Positions 33,062 to 42,891 of a stretch of 43,057 nucleotides of DNA are shown here, in pieces. The stretch spans positions 1 to 43,057 of the forward strand of contig CAJOOA010000044.1 in assembly GCA_905236055.1 (NCBI GenBank). The letters run 5' to 3'. Position numbers and translations under genes: made by a program. Within the stretch, counting starts at the first letter, position 1, and every line of letters starts with the position of its first letter. The notes below the pieces were generated by a model. The model was not told the origin of the DNA, ran no database searches, and saw only the letters and a list, made by a program, of their open reading frames with translations. The stretch comes from Candidatus Gastranaerophilales bacterium (GTDB taxonomy: Bacteria > Cyanobacteriota > Vampirovibrionia > Gastranaerophilales > Gastranaerophilaceae).

Positions 33062-34408
33062 ATGAACCCTGCTGACATATTTTTAAATATTTTCGTAATA
33101 GCATTTTTGCTATTTGTTAACGGTTTTTTTGTAGCTGCGGAATTTGCTCTTGTAAAAGTCAGAAAAACAAGATTAGAACAGCTTTGTAATGAGGGGAATT
33201 CTAATGCCAAAAGGGCCTTAAAATTAGTTAATCAAACGAACAAAATGCTTGCAGCGGCGCAGCTTGGGGTTACGATTGCAAGTATTGCATTAGGTTGGGT
33301 TGCAGAGTCCACTATGGTGCAACTAATTGAACCCTTGATAAAGTTGATACCCGTAGTAAATCCGACAGTTACAGCGCATGTTATTGCAGTTCCGATTTCA
33401 TTTATTTTGGTAACATATTTCCATGTTCTGTTAGGTGAACAGCTCCCAAAGTGCTTTGCTTTAAGGCATACAGACAGTTTAGCACTTGCTGTTGCGACTC
33501 CTATGGATATGTTTATATCCTTGATGAAACCTTTTGTTTGGCTTTTGATGGTCAGCGGTGATAAAATTTTGTGTGCATTCCACGTGTCAGCAGAAGATGC
33601 ATCTCTCGTTCATTCCACAGAAGAATTGGATATGCTTGTGGATGCAAGTTATAACGAGGGTGTTTTGAATGAGACCGAAACGGAAATGCTTCACAATATG
33701 TTTAAGTTTTCGGATTTAATGGCAAAACAGGCAATGACTCCGAGAACTGATATGATATGTATTCCAAATGACATAACTTATGATGAGTTGATTAAATTTG
33801 CGTTGGAAAATCAATATACGAGATATCCCGTTTATGAAGAGGAAAACATTGATAAAATATTGGGCTTTATTCATGTAAAAGATTTGTTCTCACTTGCTAT
33901 GAACAAAGAGGATTTTTCAATGGAAAAACTAATACGTCCATTGATGTTGGTTCCGGAAACAATGACGTTGGACAACTTGACCATTGAATTTAAGAAAACT
34001 CACGGCCAGATGGCGATTGTTATTGACGAATTTGGAGGAACTTCGGGTTTAATAACCTTGGAGGATGTTTTAGAGGAAATTATTGGCGAAGTTCAGGATG
34101 AATTTGACGAAGAAGAGGAATTAAATATAGAGAAAGTCGGCGAGGATACTTATATCGCTAACGGAATGATGAGAATAGATGAGTTTGTTGAATACTTCGA
34201 TTTGGACGAATCACAGTTCGAAGAAGATGATGTTGAAACGATTGCCGGCTTAGTTGTTAAATTATTGGGCCGTATTGCGGAAATCGGAGATTCTGTTTCC
34301 TTTAATGGTCTGACTTTCAAAGTTATTGAAGTCGATGGTGCAAGAATAACTAAACTTGAAGTCGTAAAAGAACCAGTAGAGGTTCAGCAAGAAAATTCGG
34401 AAAATTAA
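33062..34408 (+). CDS. Hemolysin-like CNNM/CorC (DUF21 + CBS + CorC_HlyC) transporter
   Basis: DUF21 TM domain; MTPRTDMICIP…YTRYPVYEEENIDKILGFIHVKDLF…VIDEFGGTSGLITLEDVLEEIIGEVQDEFDEE. Confidence 0.95.
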   Translation: MNPADIFLNIFVIAFLLFVNGFFVAAEFALVKVRKTRLEQLCNEGNSNAKRALKLVNQTNKMLAAAQLGVTIASIALGWVAESTMVQLIEPLIKLIPVVNPTVTAHVIAVPISFILVTYFHVLLGEQLPKCFALRHTDSLALAVATPMDMFISLMKPFVWLLMVSGDKILCAFHVSAEDASLVHSTEELDMLVDASYNEGVLNETETEMLHNMFKFSDLMAKQAMTPRTDMICIPNDITYDELIKFALENQYTRYPVYEEENIDKILGFIHVKDLFSLAMNKEDFSMEKLIRPLMLVPETMTLDNLTIEFKKTHGQMAIVIDEFGGTSGLITLEDVLEEIIGEVQDEFDEEEELNIEKVGEDTYIANGMMRIDEFVEYFDLDESQFEEDDVETIAGLVVKLLGRIAEIGDSVSFNGLTFKVIEVDGARITKLEVVKEPVEVQQENSEN

Positions 34409-34428
34409 TAAATTTTTTATGAAGAGAG

Positions 34429-34459
34429 GGGCGGTTTTGAATTAATTTCAAAATCGCCC
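34429..34459 (+). terminator. Rho-independent terminator after the CNNM/CorC gene
   Basis: GGGCGGTTTTGAA-ttaat-TTCAAAATCGCCC then ttttg. Confidence 0.8.
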
Positions 34460-34483
34460 TTTTGTTTGAATTTAATAATATTA

Positions 34484-35686
34484 TTAATGACACAAAGCAA
34501 GTAAAACACCTGCAGCTACGGCAGAACCGATAACACCTGATACATTCGGCCCCATTGCGTGCATTAATAAGAAGTTTTGCGGATTTGCCTCAAGCCCGAC
34601 TTTATTTGCAACACGAGCCGCCATTGGAACGGCAGACACACCTGCTGCACCGATAAGCGGATTAACTTTTGTTTTAGAGCATAAATTCATTAACTTAGCC
34701 ATCAAAACGCCCGCAGCAGTAGCAAGAGCAAATGCTAAAACACCAAGTATCAAAATGAATAGTGTTTGAACGGTCAAGAACTGACAAGCAGAAAGCTTTG
34801 AACCTACTGATAATCCTAAAAATATTGTTACAATATTAATTAATGCGTTTTGCATAGTGTCTGATAATCTTTCAACAACTCCGCATTCTTTACATAAATT
34901 ACCGAAACAAAGTGCGCCTAAAAGAGGACAAGCACTTGGTAAAAGAATTACGCAAAGAAGAAGAATCATAAGAGGGAACACAATTTTCTCTCTTTTGGAA
35001 ACTTCTCTCAATTGCTCCATCTGAATTTTTCTTTCTGCTTCGGTGGTTAAAAGTTTCATTATAGGCGGTTGAATAACAGGTACCAATGCCATATAAGAAT
35101 AAGCTGCAACTGCAATCGGGCCGAGAAGATTTTCTGCAAGCTTTGAAGTTACGTATATCGAAGTCGGACCGTCAGCACCACCTATAATACCAATAGACGC
35201 AGCTTCCGGAAGTGAAAAACCGAATAAGCAGTATGCCATCAACAATGCGCCAAATATGCCAAATTGGGCAGCCCCGCCTAAAAGTGCCATTTTGGGGTTT
35301 GCAATTAACGGGCCGAAATCGGTCATTGCACCAACACCCATAAAGATTATGAGCGGAAATAGACCTTTGTGAATACCTGCTTCAAATATGATGCCTAAAA
35401 ACCCGTTAGGTCCTGCTATTTCTTCTCCCAATGGCATAGGGATATTTGAAAGTAAACCGCCAAAAGCAATAGGAACCAAAAGTAACGGCTCAAATTGTTT
35501 TTTTATACCTAACCACAGCAAGAACAAGCATATTAAAATCATTATCCACTGCCCGTGTGCTGTCAGAATTTGTTCAAATCCTTGCAATTCAGTATTTGCG
35601 AAAGCATTCTGAGCGGAATGTACAAATCCCATTATACCGGTGGAGTCCCAGAGCGTTTGAAACCCGCTAGCTATATCAACATTCAT
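34484..35686 (-). CDS. oadB: Na+-translocating (oxaloacetate) decarboxylase beta subunit
   Basis: [27 protein letters not shown]…[19 protein letters not shown]…[23 protein letters not shown]…[20 protein letters not shown]. Confidence 0.96.
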   Translation of the reverse strand: MNVDIASGFQTLWDSTGIMGFVHSAQNAFANTELQGFEQILTAHGQWIMILICLFLLWLGIKKQFEPLLLVPIAFGGLLSNIPMPLGEEIAGPNGFLGIIFEAGIHKGLFPLIIFMGVGAMTDFGPLIANPKMALLGGAAQFGIFGALLMAYCLFGFSLPEAASIGIIGGADGPTSIYVTSKLAENLLGPIAVAAYSYMALVPVIQPPIMKLLTTEAERKIQMEQLREVSKREKIVFPLMILLLCVILLPSACPLLGALCFGNLCKECGVVERLSDTMQNALINIVTIFLGLSVGSKLSACQFLTVQTLFILILGVLAFALATAAGVLMAKLMNLCSKTKVNPLIGAAGVSAVPMAARVANKVGLEANPQNFLLMHAMGPNVSGVIGSAVAAGVLLALCH

Positions 35687-35692
35687 TTACTC

Positions 35693-37501
35693 CTACCCTC
35701 CTATAATTATCATTACTTGACCGGTAACAACTTTGTCCCCTTGAGAAACAAGTATAGATTTAACGGTGCCTGATACAGGTGATTTAACTTCGGTTTCCAT
35801 TTTCATTGCTTCTACAACGAGTAATACATCACCCTCCGCAACGCTTTGTCCTTCAGAAACCTCTATTCTTAGAACATTTCCCGGAAGTCCTGCTTTAATT
35901 TCTTCGCCCTCACCTGATGAGCTTGATGATTTTTCTTCAATTCCGGATTTAACGTCAATTTCGTACGATTTTCCGTTAACCGTTGCCTTATTATCGCCAT
36001 CAAGTTTTACGGCATAAGCTTTACCGTTAACCTTGATTGTATATTCGCCGCTTGCATTTGCTGATGCGGCCTTCTGAGCATCTGGCTTAACTTTATTAAC
36101 CGATATTTGTCCCTTTCCGAGCAAGAAATCAATACCCTTGTCAACATTTCCGTCTTTACAAGCTGCTGCAATAAATAAGTTTTCGTCAGTAACAGGTAAT
36201 CCGGCTGCTTTTAATCTTTCTTCCGCTGCTTTAATACCTTTTTCCGGATCTTTATCATTTAAATCTACAACTTTTTCTGTTGTTGGTTTTAAACCGGTTT
36301 TTTCTTCCGCCCACTTAACCAATTCCGGATCCGGTTCGCAGGGAGTCTTACCGAAGTAACCCAAAAGCATCTTTGCGTAACCGGGGTTTGCTTGTTCCCA
36401 AGGTTCTGCAGTAATTGCATTTAAGAAAGATTGCTGTGCATAGAATTGTGAAACAGGTGTAACAGATGTAGCGAACCCGCCTCTTTCAACAACTTCTTTC
36501 ATATTTGCGATAAGTTTTGGAAACTTGTCGAGCATTCCCATATCTTTTAATTGGTTAACAGTTGTAGCGGTTGCGCCGCCCGGTAAAGGAGCTTGTATAA
36601 GTATAGGATTAACCGCAAGAGAAATGGGCGACAAAGGATAATCTTTCATGCATTCCTTAAAGATTTCTTCTGTTTCCATAATTTTCTTTATATCTAAGCC
36701 CAAATCGTATTCAGTACCTTTAAGAGCGTGCCACATAGAAATAATATCCGGCTGTCCTGTTCCGCCTGAAACCGGCTTCATAGCCAAATCGATTCCGTCA
36801 GCACCGCCTTCTAAAGCCGCAAGATAGGCAGCCAAACCTGTTCCGGCAGTTTCATGTGAATGGAAACGAATATGTGCGTCTTTCCCCAAAATTTCGCGAG
36901 CCATTTTAACTGTTGCATAGACTTTTCTTGGATTTGAAGTGCCTGATGCATCTTTAAATGCTAAGCTGTCAAAAGGCAATCCGCTGTCTAAAATATTTCT
37001 TAAAACTCTTTCATAGAAGGCAACATCGTGAGCACCTTCGCAACCATAAGGAAGTTCCATCATAGTAATTGTAACTTCATGGTCAAGTCCGTATTTTTTT
37101 ATGCTGTTTGCAGAATCAATCAAATTATTAACATCATTCAATGCGTCAAAGTTTCTGATTACATTTACTCCGTGCTTCGCAAAAGTTTTTGCGTGCAAGT
37201 CAATTACGTCGCGCGGCTGAGAATTCAAACCGACAACATTTACCCCTCTTGCGAGTGATTGTAATTTGATATCAGGACCTACGGCTGCTCTGATTTTATC
37301 CATTGTTTCAAACGCATTTTCGTTACAGAAAAATATAGGCGCCTGAAATCTTGCACCGCCTGCTGTTTCAAAGTGCTTAATTCCCGCACTTACGGCTGAT
37401 TGCAAAGCCGGAATAAAGTCTTCCACAAGGACTTTTGCCCCGAAAATTGATTGAAAACCGTCACGAAAAGACGTATCCATTACCTTGATTAATTTTGCCA
37501 T
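35693..37501 (-). CDS. oadA: Oxaloacetate decarboxylase alpha subunit (carboxyltransferase + biotin carrier)
   Basis: KVMDTSFRDGFQSIFGAKV…FHSHETAGTGLAAYLAALEGGADGIDLAMKPVSGGTGQPD…; C-terminal EAMKMETEVKSPVSGTV biotinyl motif. Confidence 0.95.
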   Translation of the reverse strand: MAKLIKVMDTSFRDGFQSIFGAKVLVEDFIPALQSAVSAGIKHFETAGGARFQAPIFFCNENAFETMDKIRAAVGPDIKLQSLARGVNVVGLNSQPRDVIDLHAKTFAKHGVNVIRNFDALNDVNNLIDSANSIKKYGLDHEVTITMMELPYGCEGAHDVAFYERVLRNILDSGLPFDSLAFKDASGTSNPRKVYATVKMAREILGKDAHIRFHSHETAGTGLAAYLAALEGGADGIDLAMKPVSGGTGQPDIISMWHALKGTEYDLGLDIKKIMETEEIFKECMKDYPLSPISLAVNPILIQAPLPGGATATTVNQLKDMGMLDKFPKLIANMKEVVERGGFATSVTPVSQFYAQQSFLNAITAEPWEQANPGYAKMLLGYFGKTPCEPDPELVKWAEEKTGLKPTTEKVVDLNDKDPEKGIKAAEERLKAAGLPVTDENLFIAAACKDGNVDKGIDFLLGKGQISVNKVKPDAQKAASANASGEYTIKVNGKAYAVKLDGDNKATVNGKSYEIDVKSGIEEKSSSSSGEGEEIKAGLPGNVLRIEVSEGQSVAEGDVLLVVEAMKMETEVKSPVSGTVKSILVSQGDKVVTGQVMIIIGG

Positions 37502-37531
37502 TTTTATTTCCTCTCTTAAAATTAGATTCCT

Positions 37532-37765
37532 TTATTTACCCCGGAACATTGCGGCAACAATTGCTGCAGCAACTTCCGAATCATCGTTTGATGTTGTGGT
37601 TTTTATTCCCGCACTGGCCGGAACGGCTTCAGGGAATATTTCATTCAGTTTTCTGACAATTTTTGACATAAAAAACATTGAAACTATCATTAAACATAAA
37701 AAAGAAAGCACTGTTCCCATACCTATAAGCATGGCGGATAAACCCTCTATTAACAATTCATTCAT
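37532..37765 (-). CDS. oadG: Oxaloacetate decarboxylase gamma subunit (OadG-like)
   Basis: 77 aa, single TM GMGTVLSFLCLMIVSMFFMSKIV; position between birA and oadA. Confidence 0.85.
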   Translation of the reverse strand: MNELLIEGLSAMLIGMGTVLSFLCLMIVSMFFMSKIVRKLNEIFPEAVPASAGIKTTTSNDDSEVAAAIVAAMFRGK

Positions 37766-38487
37766 AGAATATCTCCTATAAAAAGTATTTGTTCTTCATT
37801 ATTACTATCAACTATCTTTAAAGCACCGTTATCGGTTATGCCTGCTGCTTTGCCTGATACAACTCTGTCAAAAACCTTGACGGATACTTCTTTATTAAGG
37901 AAAGATGCTCTTTTAATATATTCTTCCTTTATTAATAAAAAGCCCTCCTCAATAAATCTATCATACAACAAACAAAACTTGTCCGAAACTTTTTTTAGAA
38001 ATTCTTCCTTATCCACAGAAACACCGGCTTCGATGTTCAAGGCAGTTGCCGGCTGATCAATTTTGTTTAAAATTTCCTTTGATGTATTTAAATTCACACC
38101 GAAGCCCAATACTATTCCGTCAAAATTTCCGTCTGAATTTGCGCCTTCAACTTCCGCAAGTATTCCGGAAATTTTTTTGTTATTAATTTGAATATCATTA
38201 GGCCATTTTATTTTCGGAACTGCGTTATATTCTTCAATAACTTGTGCAATGACCAAGCAAAGATATTGAGTAAGATTTGAATAAACATCTTCCATCTTAC
38301 CTGACGGTTTTAGGACAATGCTTGCATATATATTATCATTTCCGATATTTGTCCACTTTCTGTTTAAGCGTCCGCGCCCTGCTGTTTGGTTGAAAGTATA
38401 GACAATCGTTTTGTCCTCAATCTCTTTTATATGTGATTTCGCCCATTTGTTGGTAGAATCAACTCTCTCCAAGTACAAATAATTCAT
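37762..38487 (-). CDS. birA: Biotin-[acetyl-CoA-carboxylase] ligase
   Basis: RVDSTNKWAK…TAGRGRLNRKWTN…NIYASIVLKP…KIKWPNDIQINNKKISGILAE…GFGVNLN. Confidence 0.95.
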   Translation of the reverse strand: MNYLYLERVDSTNKWAKSHIKEIEDKTIVYTFNQTAGRGRLNRKWTNIGNDNIYASIVLKPSGKMEDVYSNLTQYLCLVIAQVIEEYNAVPKIKWPNDIQINNKKISGILAEVEGANSDGNFDGIVLGFGVNLNTSKEILNKIDQPATALNIEAGVSVDKEEFLKKVSDKFCLLYDRFIEEGFLLIKEEYIKRASFLNKEVSVKVFDRVVSGKAAGITDNGALKIVDSNNEEQILFIGDIL

Positions 38488-38648
38488 ATCACAATTATAT
38501 TATAAAAGTTGTTGATTGAGTATAATTAAGGGCTTTTGCAGTTAATAATTCTTTTGTACTAGGAATAATTTCTCAATGGTATACTAACTTTTTATTATTG
38601 AAATTAGAGAGTTATATATTAGAATTAGAATAACAGGGAAGGTTAATC

Positions 38649-39836
38649 ATGAAGTTTGATAAGAAGGCAGTATTTATACAAATTTTAGCAATACTTGGTT
38701 TAATAATTTCGATAAAATTATCGTTCATATATTATGATGCTAATTATAACAAGTATGCACTTTCAAGCTTTTGTTCAATAAATGATTTTATTGATTGTGA
38801 CGGCGTTGCCAAGACTATATATTCACAGTTCCTCGGGATTCCTTTGTCCTATTGGGGAATATTTCTGTATTTAACTCTATTTTTCTTAACCGTTGTCGAT
38901 AAGTTAAAACAGGTGCGTTTTTTAAAATTTTTAGAGGTTTTTAAAAATCCTTATGCATACATTACCATAATCGGAATAATTTCGTTTTGTTGTTCTATGG
39001 TTCTTGCAGGAATAAGCTTAAAAATTATTAAAAAACTCTGTATTTTATGTTTTATTACATATTTTATCGATTTATTTATTGCCCTGATATCATCAGACGG
39101 CAAGATAAGAGATATAATAAATTCGTTTAAAATAACATTCTTTGATTTTATTGACGGAGTTAAAAAATATACAAAGACGTTCATAGTGCTTGCTATTGCG
39201 GTAATTTCATTACTTGCATATTCAGGAATTACACTTAATTTTGTTCCTAATGTTAAAACGTCAAAATCGTTAATGAAATACAAAAAAATTAAGTATAATC
39301 CCTATCGCGTATCCGGAAACGAACTTGGGAATCCTGACGGAAATATTGTTATAGAGCTTTATTCCGACTATGTTTGTCCGTTGTGCTATATGAACAATAT
39401 TATGCTCCATCAGGCAGCGAAAGAATACAAGAATATAAAAGTTATTCATCACAATTATCCTTTTGACAAAGAATGCAACCCATATTTAACTTTTAATATG
39501 CATCCAAAGGCATGTTTTATGTCTAAAGCTGCCATTGCGGCAAAAAATCAGGGAAATTATTGGGAAATGAGCTCGCTTTTGTACGAAAACCAGCCCAAAA
39601 ATCAAGAGCAAGTGTTAAAACTCGCAGAAAAATTGAATTTTAACAGTGAGAAGTTTATTGCGGATATGAATTCCAAAGAAACGGCCGATATAATTGCAGA
39701 TGAACTTAAAGAAGGTCAAAAACTAGACATTGATGCAACACCTACGATGTTTATAAATGGTGATAAGATTGTCGGGGTTAAGCCGTATTACAAACTCAAG
39801 GAAATACTGGAAGAACATGGAGCAACAAAAAAATAG
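38649..39836 (+). CDS. VKOR-DsbA fusion: vitamin K epoxide reductase domain plus thioredoxin-like domain
   Basis: FCSINDFIDCDGVAKTIYSQFLGIPLSYWG and KKLCILCFITY (VKOR Cys pairs), followed by ELYSDYVCPLCYMNN…DIDATPTMFINGDKIVG (DsbA-like). Confidence 0.92.
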   Translation: MKFDKKAVFIQILAILGLIISIKLSFIYYDANYNKYALSSFCSINDFIDCDGVAKTIYSQFLGIPLSYWGIFLYLTLFFLTVVDKLKQVRFLKFLEVFKNPYAYITIIGIISFCCSMVLAGISLKIIKKLCILCFITYFIDLFIALISSDGKIRDIINSFKITFFDFIDGVKKYTKTFIVLAIAVISLLAYSGITLNFVPNVKTSKSLMKYKKIKYNPYRVSGNELGNPDGNIVIELYSDYVCPLCYMNNIMLHQAAKEYKNIKVIHHNYPFDKECNPYLTFNMHPKACFMSKAAIAAKNQGNYWEMSSLLYENQPKNQEQVLKLAEKLNFNSEKFIADMNSKETADIIADELKEGQKLDIDATPTMFINGDKIVGVKPYYKLKEILEEHGATKK

Positions 39837-40365
39837 CAAAATACTGATTCATGCCTGCTGCGGTATATGTTCCGGTTATCCTATATCTCTGTTAAAAGAT
39901 ATGGGCTATGATGTTACGGTTTATTTTTGTAATCCGAATTTGGATACCGAAGAAGAATTTAATCGCAGATTAGAAGCGCAAAAAACAGTATGTAAATCTT
40001 CAGGAGTTGAGCTTATTGTTGAGCCGTATAATCACAAAGAATATTTGGAATATGTAAAAGGCCTTGAAAACGAGCCCGAACGCGGTAAAAGATGCGAGAA
40101 GTGTATTGAACTCCGATTAAAACACGCAGCTAAAAAAGCGCAAGAGCTTGGGATAGATTTGTTTACGACCTCTCTTGTAATAAGTCCGCACAAAGATTTT
40201 AAAATGATATCTGATATTGGTGAATTGATGGCGTCAGAATTTTCTGTAAAATATTTATCCCAAAATTTCAGGAAACAGGACGGATTTTTAAAAACAAACA
40301 ATATTTCAAAAGCATTGGGAATCTATCGCCAAAATTATTGCGGGTGTGAGTTTGCCAAAGGATAA
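39817..40365 (+). CDS. queH: Epoxyqueuosine reductase QueH (ORF track start 39757; ATG at 39817 preferred)
   Basis: ILIHACCGICSGYPISLLKDMGYDVTVYFCNPNLDTEEEFNRRLEAQK…RGKRCEKCIELRL…TTSLVISPHKD…RQNYCGCEFA. Confidence 0.92.
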   Translation: MEQQKNSKILIHACCGICSGYPISLLKDMGYDVTVYFCNPNLDTEEEFNRRLEAQKTVCKSSGVELIVEPYNHKEYLEYVKGLENEPERGKRCEKCIELRLKHAAKKAQELGIDLFTTSLVISPHKDFKMISDIGELMASEFSVKYLSQNFRKQDGFLKTNNISKALGIYRQNYCGCEFAKG

Positions 40366-40426
40366 GTTTTAGTTGTATACATTTAATCCGTATTATGATA
40401 TTATAAGGTCTGTCGAGGAAGTATGA

Positions 40427-41263
40427 ATGAGCTATAAGATATTATCAAAGAAAGAGCTTTGTGCAAATCAATATGAATTGGTTATTGATGCGCCTTATGT
40501 AGTTAGAAATGCTAAAGCAGGCCAATTTATTATTCTTCGTGCCGAAGAAAACGGTGAAAGAATTCCGCTTACAATAGCCGACGTTAACAAAGAAAAGGGT
40601 GAACTCACAATAGTATTTATGGCTGTCGGGTATACGACGAAAAAACTTGCTGAATATAATGTTGGTGATGAGCTTGTTGATTTGGCAGGACCTTTAGGTA
40701 AACCTACAGAGATAAAGAAATACGGAACGGTTGTATGTCTTGCGGGCGGTTACGGTGCGGCTCCATGTTACCTTATTTCTAAGGCGTTTAAAGATGCCGG
40801 GAATAAAGTCTATATGATTATGGGTGCAAGAAATAAGGACCTTATTTTCTGGCAGGATAAGATGAAATCTGCCTGTGATGAATTATTTATAACAACCGAT
40901 GACGGTTCTTTGGGTGAAAAAGGGTTTGTAACACAAGTTCTTGAAAGAATTATGAATCAGGAAAAGGTAGACTATGCAATTGCAGTTGGACCGATGCCTA
41001 TGATGCGTGCTGTTGCAAACATGACAAGGGATAAAGAAATTTATACCGAAGCAAGCATGAACCCTATTATGGTTGACGGAACCGGCATGTGCGGGGCTTG
41101 CAGACTTACAGTCGGCGGAGAAACAAAGTTTGCATGTGTTGACGGTCCGGATTTCGATGCCCATAAAATTGACTTTGACGAAGTTATAAACAGGTGTAAG
41201 ATATATAAAGAAGAAGAAAAAAGACGCAGCGAAAATTGTAATTTACTTAAAATGACTTTATGA
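40427..41263 (+). CDS. Ferredoxin-NADP reductase subunit alpha-like (NfnA / SudB / PyrK-type FAD/NAD-binding protein)
   Basis: AGQFIILRAEENGERIPLTIADVNKEKGELTIVFMAVGYTTKKLAEYNVGDELVDLAGPLGKPTE…GYGAAPCYLISKAFK…GTGMCGACRLTVGGETKFACVDGPDFDAHKIDFDE. Confidence 0.92.
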   Translation: MSYKILSKKELCANQYELVIDAPYVVRNAKAGQFIILRAEENGERIPLTIADVNKEKGELTIVFMAVGYTTKKLAEYNVGDELVDLAGPLGKPTEIKKYGTVVCLAGGYGAAPCYLISKAFKDAGNKVYMIMGARNKDLIFWQDKMKSACDELFITTDDGSLGEKGFVTQVLERIMNQEKVDYAIAVGPMPMMRAVANMTRDKEIYTEASMNPIMVDGTGMCGACRLTVGGETKFACVDGPDFDAHKIDFDEVINRCKIYKEEEKRRSENCNLLKMTL

Positions 41264-41293
41264 TAAAATATTTAATATAAGGAGAAAGTTGTA

Positions 41294-41479
41294 ATGCCGC
41301 AAGAAAAATTTATACCATTATGTCCTTTGATGAGTGTTGGCTCTCAAGTCGAGATAGTTTGTATGCAAGAAAATTGTGCTTGGTATCTTAAGAATTACAA
41401 GATTTGTTCCGTTTATATGATGGCGCACAATTCAATGTTGGATGTTCAAGCCAAACAAAAAGCCGCAAAACAGGGATAA
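41294..41479 (+). CDS. Small Cys-rich protein (CPLM…C….CAWY…C)
   Basis: MPQEKFIPLCPLMSVGSQVEIVCMQENCAWYLKNYKICSVYMMAHNSMLDVQAKQKAAKQG; RBS aaggaga, followed by a terminator. Confidence 0.75.
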   Translation: MPQEKFIPLCPLMSVGSQVEIVCMQENCAWYLKNYKICSVYMMAHNSMLDVQAKQKAAKQG

Positions 41480-41498
41480 AGTGGTAAATACATTTAAG

Positions 41499-41524
41499 AC
41501 CGGTTATAAATAACCGGTTTTTTA
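41499..41524 (+). terminator. Rho-independent terminator
   Basis: ACCGGTTA-taaa-TAACCGGT then TTTTTA. Confidence 0.85.
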
Positions 41525-41543
41525 GTTTAAGGGAGATTTTGAT

Positions 41544-42821
41544 ATGAAAAACACTGTCGTTATCGGTGCTCAGTGGGGAGATGAGGGCAAGGCGAAAATT
41601 ACGGATTTGCTATCACAAAATGCAGATTTAATAATAAGGTATCAAGGCGGATGCAATGCGGGCCATACTGTCGTAGCAAATGGTCAGACGTATAAATTCC
41701 ATCTCATTCCGTCAGGTATTTTGTATGATAAAACGACATGCTTTATTGGTGCGGGTACGGTTATTCATCCCGAATCTTTTGAAAAAGAATTAAATGAATT
41801 GAAAAATCAGGGCGTGGATTTCAAAAATCTTAAAATTTCTCCTTTGGCTACGATTACAATGCCTTATCATATAGAAGTTGACGGCTGGAGTGAAGCAAAT
41901 TCCGGTAAGGGTAAAATAGGCACAACTAAGAGAGGAATCGGCCCGACTTATACGGATAAAATGGCTCGATGTGCTTTTAAAATACAAGATTTGTATTCCT
42001 ACGAGGCATTAAACGCTAAAATTGAGATGATGCTTTCATTAAAGAACAAAACTTTAGAAAAAGTGTACGGTCTTGAACCTTATACGAAGGACTGTATTAT
42101 TTCTTTATGCGAAACTTATGCAGAGTTATTTAAGCCCTATGTATGCTTTGAATGGCAAGACATGCTCAATCGCTTCAAAGATAAAACTATTCTGTTTGAA
42201 GGTGCTCAAGGCGTTATGCTTGATATAGATTACGGAACTTATCCATTTGTAACGAGTTCGAATCCCATAGGTGGCGGAGCTGCAACGGGAAGCGGATACG
42301 GACCGACAATGATTCAGGATGTTATAGGAGTTTCAAAAGCTTACGTTACAAGAGTTGGGGAGGGTCCTTTCGTTACGGAATTGACTGATGAAATCGGTAA
42401 AAAAATCCAAGAAGTAGGGCATGAATTCGGTGTAACTACGGGAAGGCCGAGAAGATGCGGATGGTTTGATGCTGTTACTATGAAATATGCTGTCCTTGTT
42501 GGCGGTGTAACTCACGTTGCACTTACTAAAATGGACGTGTTTGATGATTTTGATGAAATAAAAATCTGTACAGCATACAAAGATTGCAGAAACGATAAAT
42601 TTTATACTTTGTATCCGACAGATGTATTTATCCACAAGTATTTAGAACCAGTATATGAAACGTTACCGGGATGGAAAACTTCTATTTCCGGGATAAAACG
42701 ATATGAAGATTTGCCCGAGAATGCAAAAAAATATATCGCCAGAGTGGAAGACTTAATAGGCGCCCCAATTTCTATTCTTTCAGTCGGCCCCGACAGAGAA
42801 CAAACAATATTTATATCTTAA
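41544..42821 (+). CDS. purA: Adenylosuccinate synthetase
   Basis: VVIGAQWGDEGKAKITDLLSQNADLIIRYQGGCNAGHTV…GIGPTYTDKMAR…FEGAQGVMLDIDYGTYPFVTSSNP…TTGRPRRCGWFDAV. Confidence 0.98.
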   Translation: MKNTVVIGAQWGDEGKAKITDLLSQNADLIIRYQGGCNAGHTVVANGQTYKFHLIPSGILYDKTTCFIGAGTVIHPESFEKELNELKNQGVDFKNLKISPLATITMPYHIEVDGWSEANSGKGKIGTTKRGIGPTYTDKMARCAFKIQDLYSYEALNAKIEMMLSLKNKTLEKVYGLEPYTKDCIISLCETYAELFKPYVCFEWQDMLNRFKDKTILFEGAQGVMLDIDYGTYPFVTSSNPIGGGAATGSGYGPTMIQDVIGVSKAYVTRVGEGPFVTELTDEIGKKIQEVGHEFGVTTGRPRRCGWFDAVTMKYAVLVGGVTHVALTKMDVFDDFDEIKICTAYKDCRNDKFYTLYPTDVFIHKYLEPVYETLPGWKTSISGIKRYEDLPENAKKYIARVEDLIGAPISILSVGPDREQTIFIS

Positions 42822-42844
42822 TGAATTATTTAAAAACAATAAAA

Positions 42845-42878
42845 AACGAGGGTATCCGACAATTCGAATACCCTCGTT
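42845..42878. terminator. Rho-independent terminator hairpin between convergent purA and HU
   Basis: AACGAGGGTAT…ATACCCTCGTT 11-bp stem; A-tract upstream provides U-tract on the minus strand. Confidence 0.85.
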
Positions 42879-42891
42879 AAATCTTCTAAAA

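Noticed and set aside
35766-36017. Plus-strand ORFs antisense to oadA (35766-36017, 36138-36359, 37028-37258)
   Set aside because: Antisense to a highly conserved enzyme; no independent evidence.
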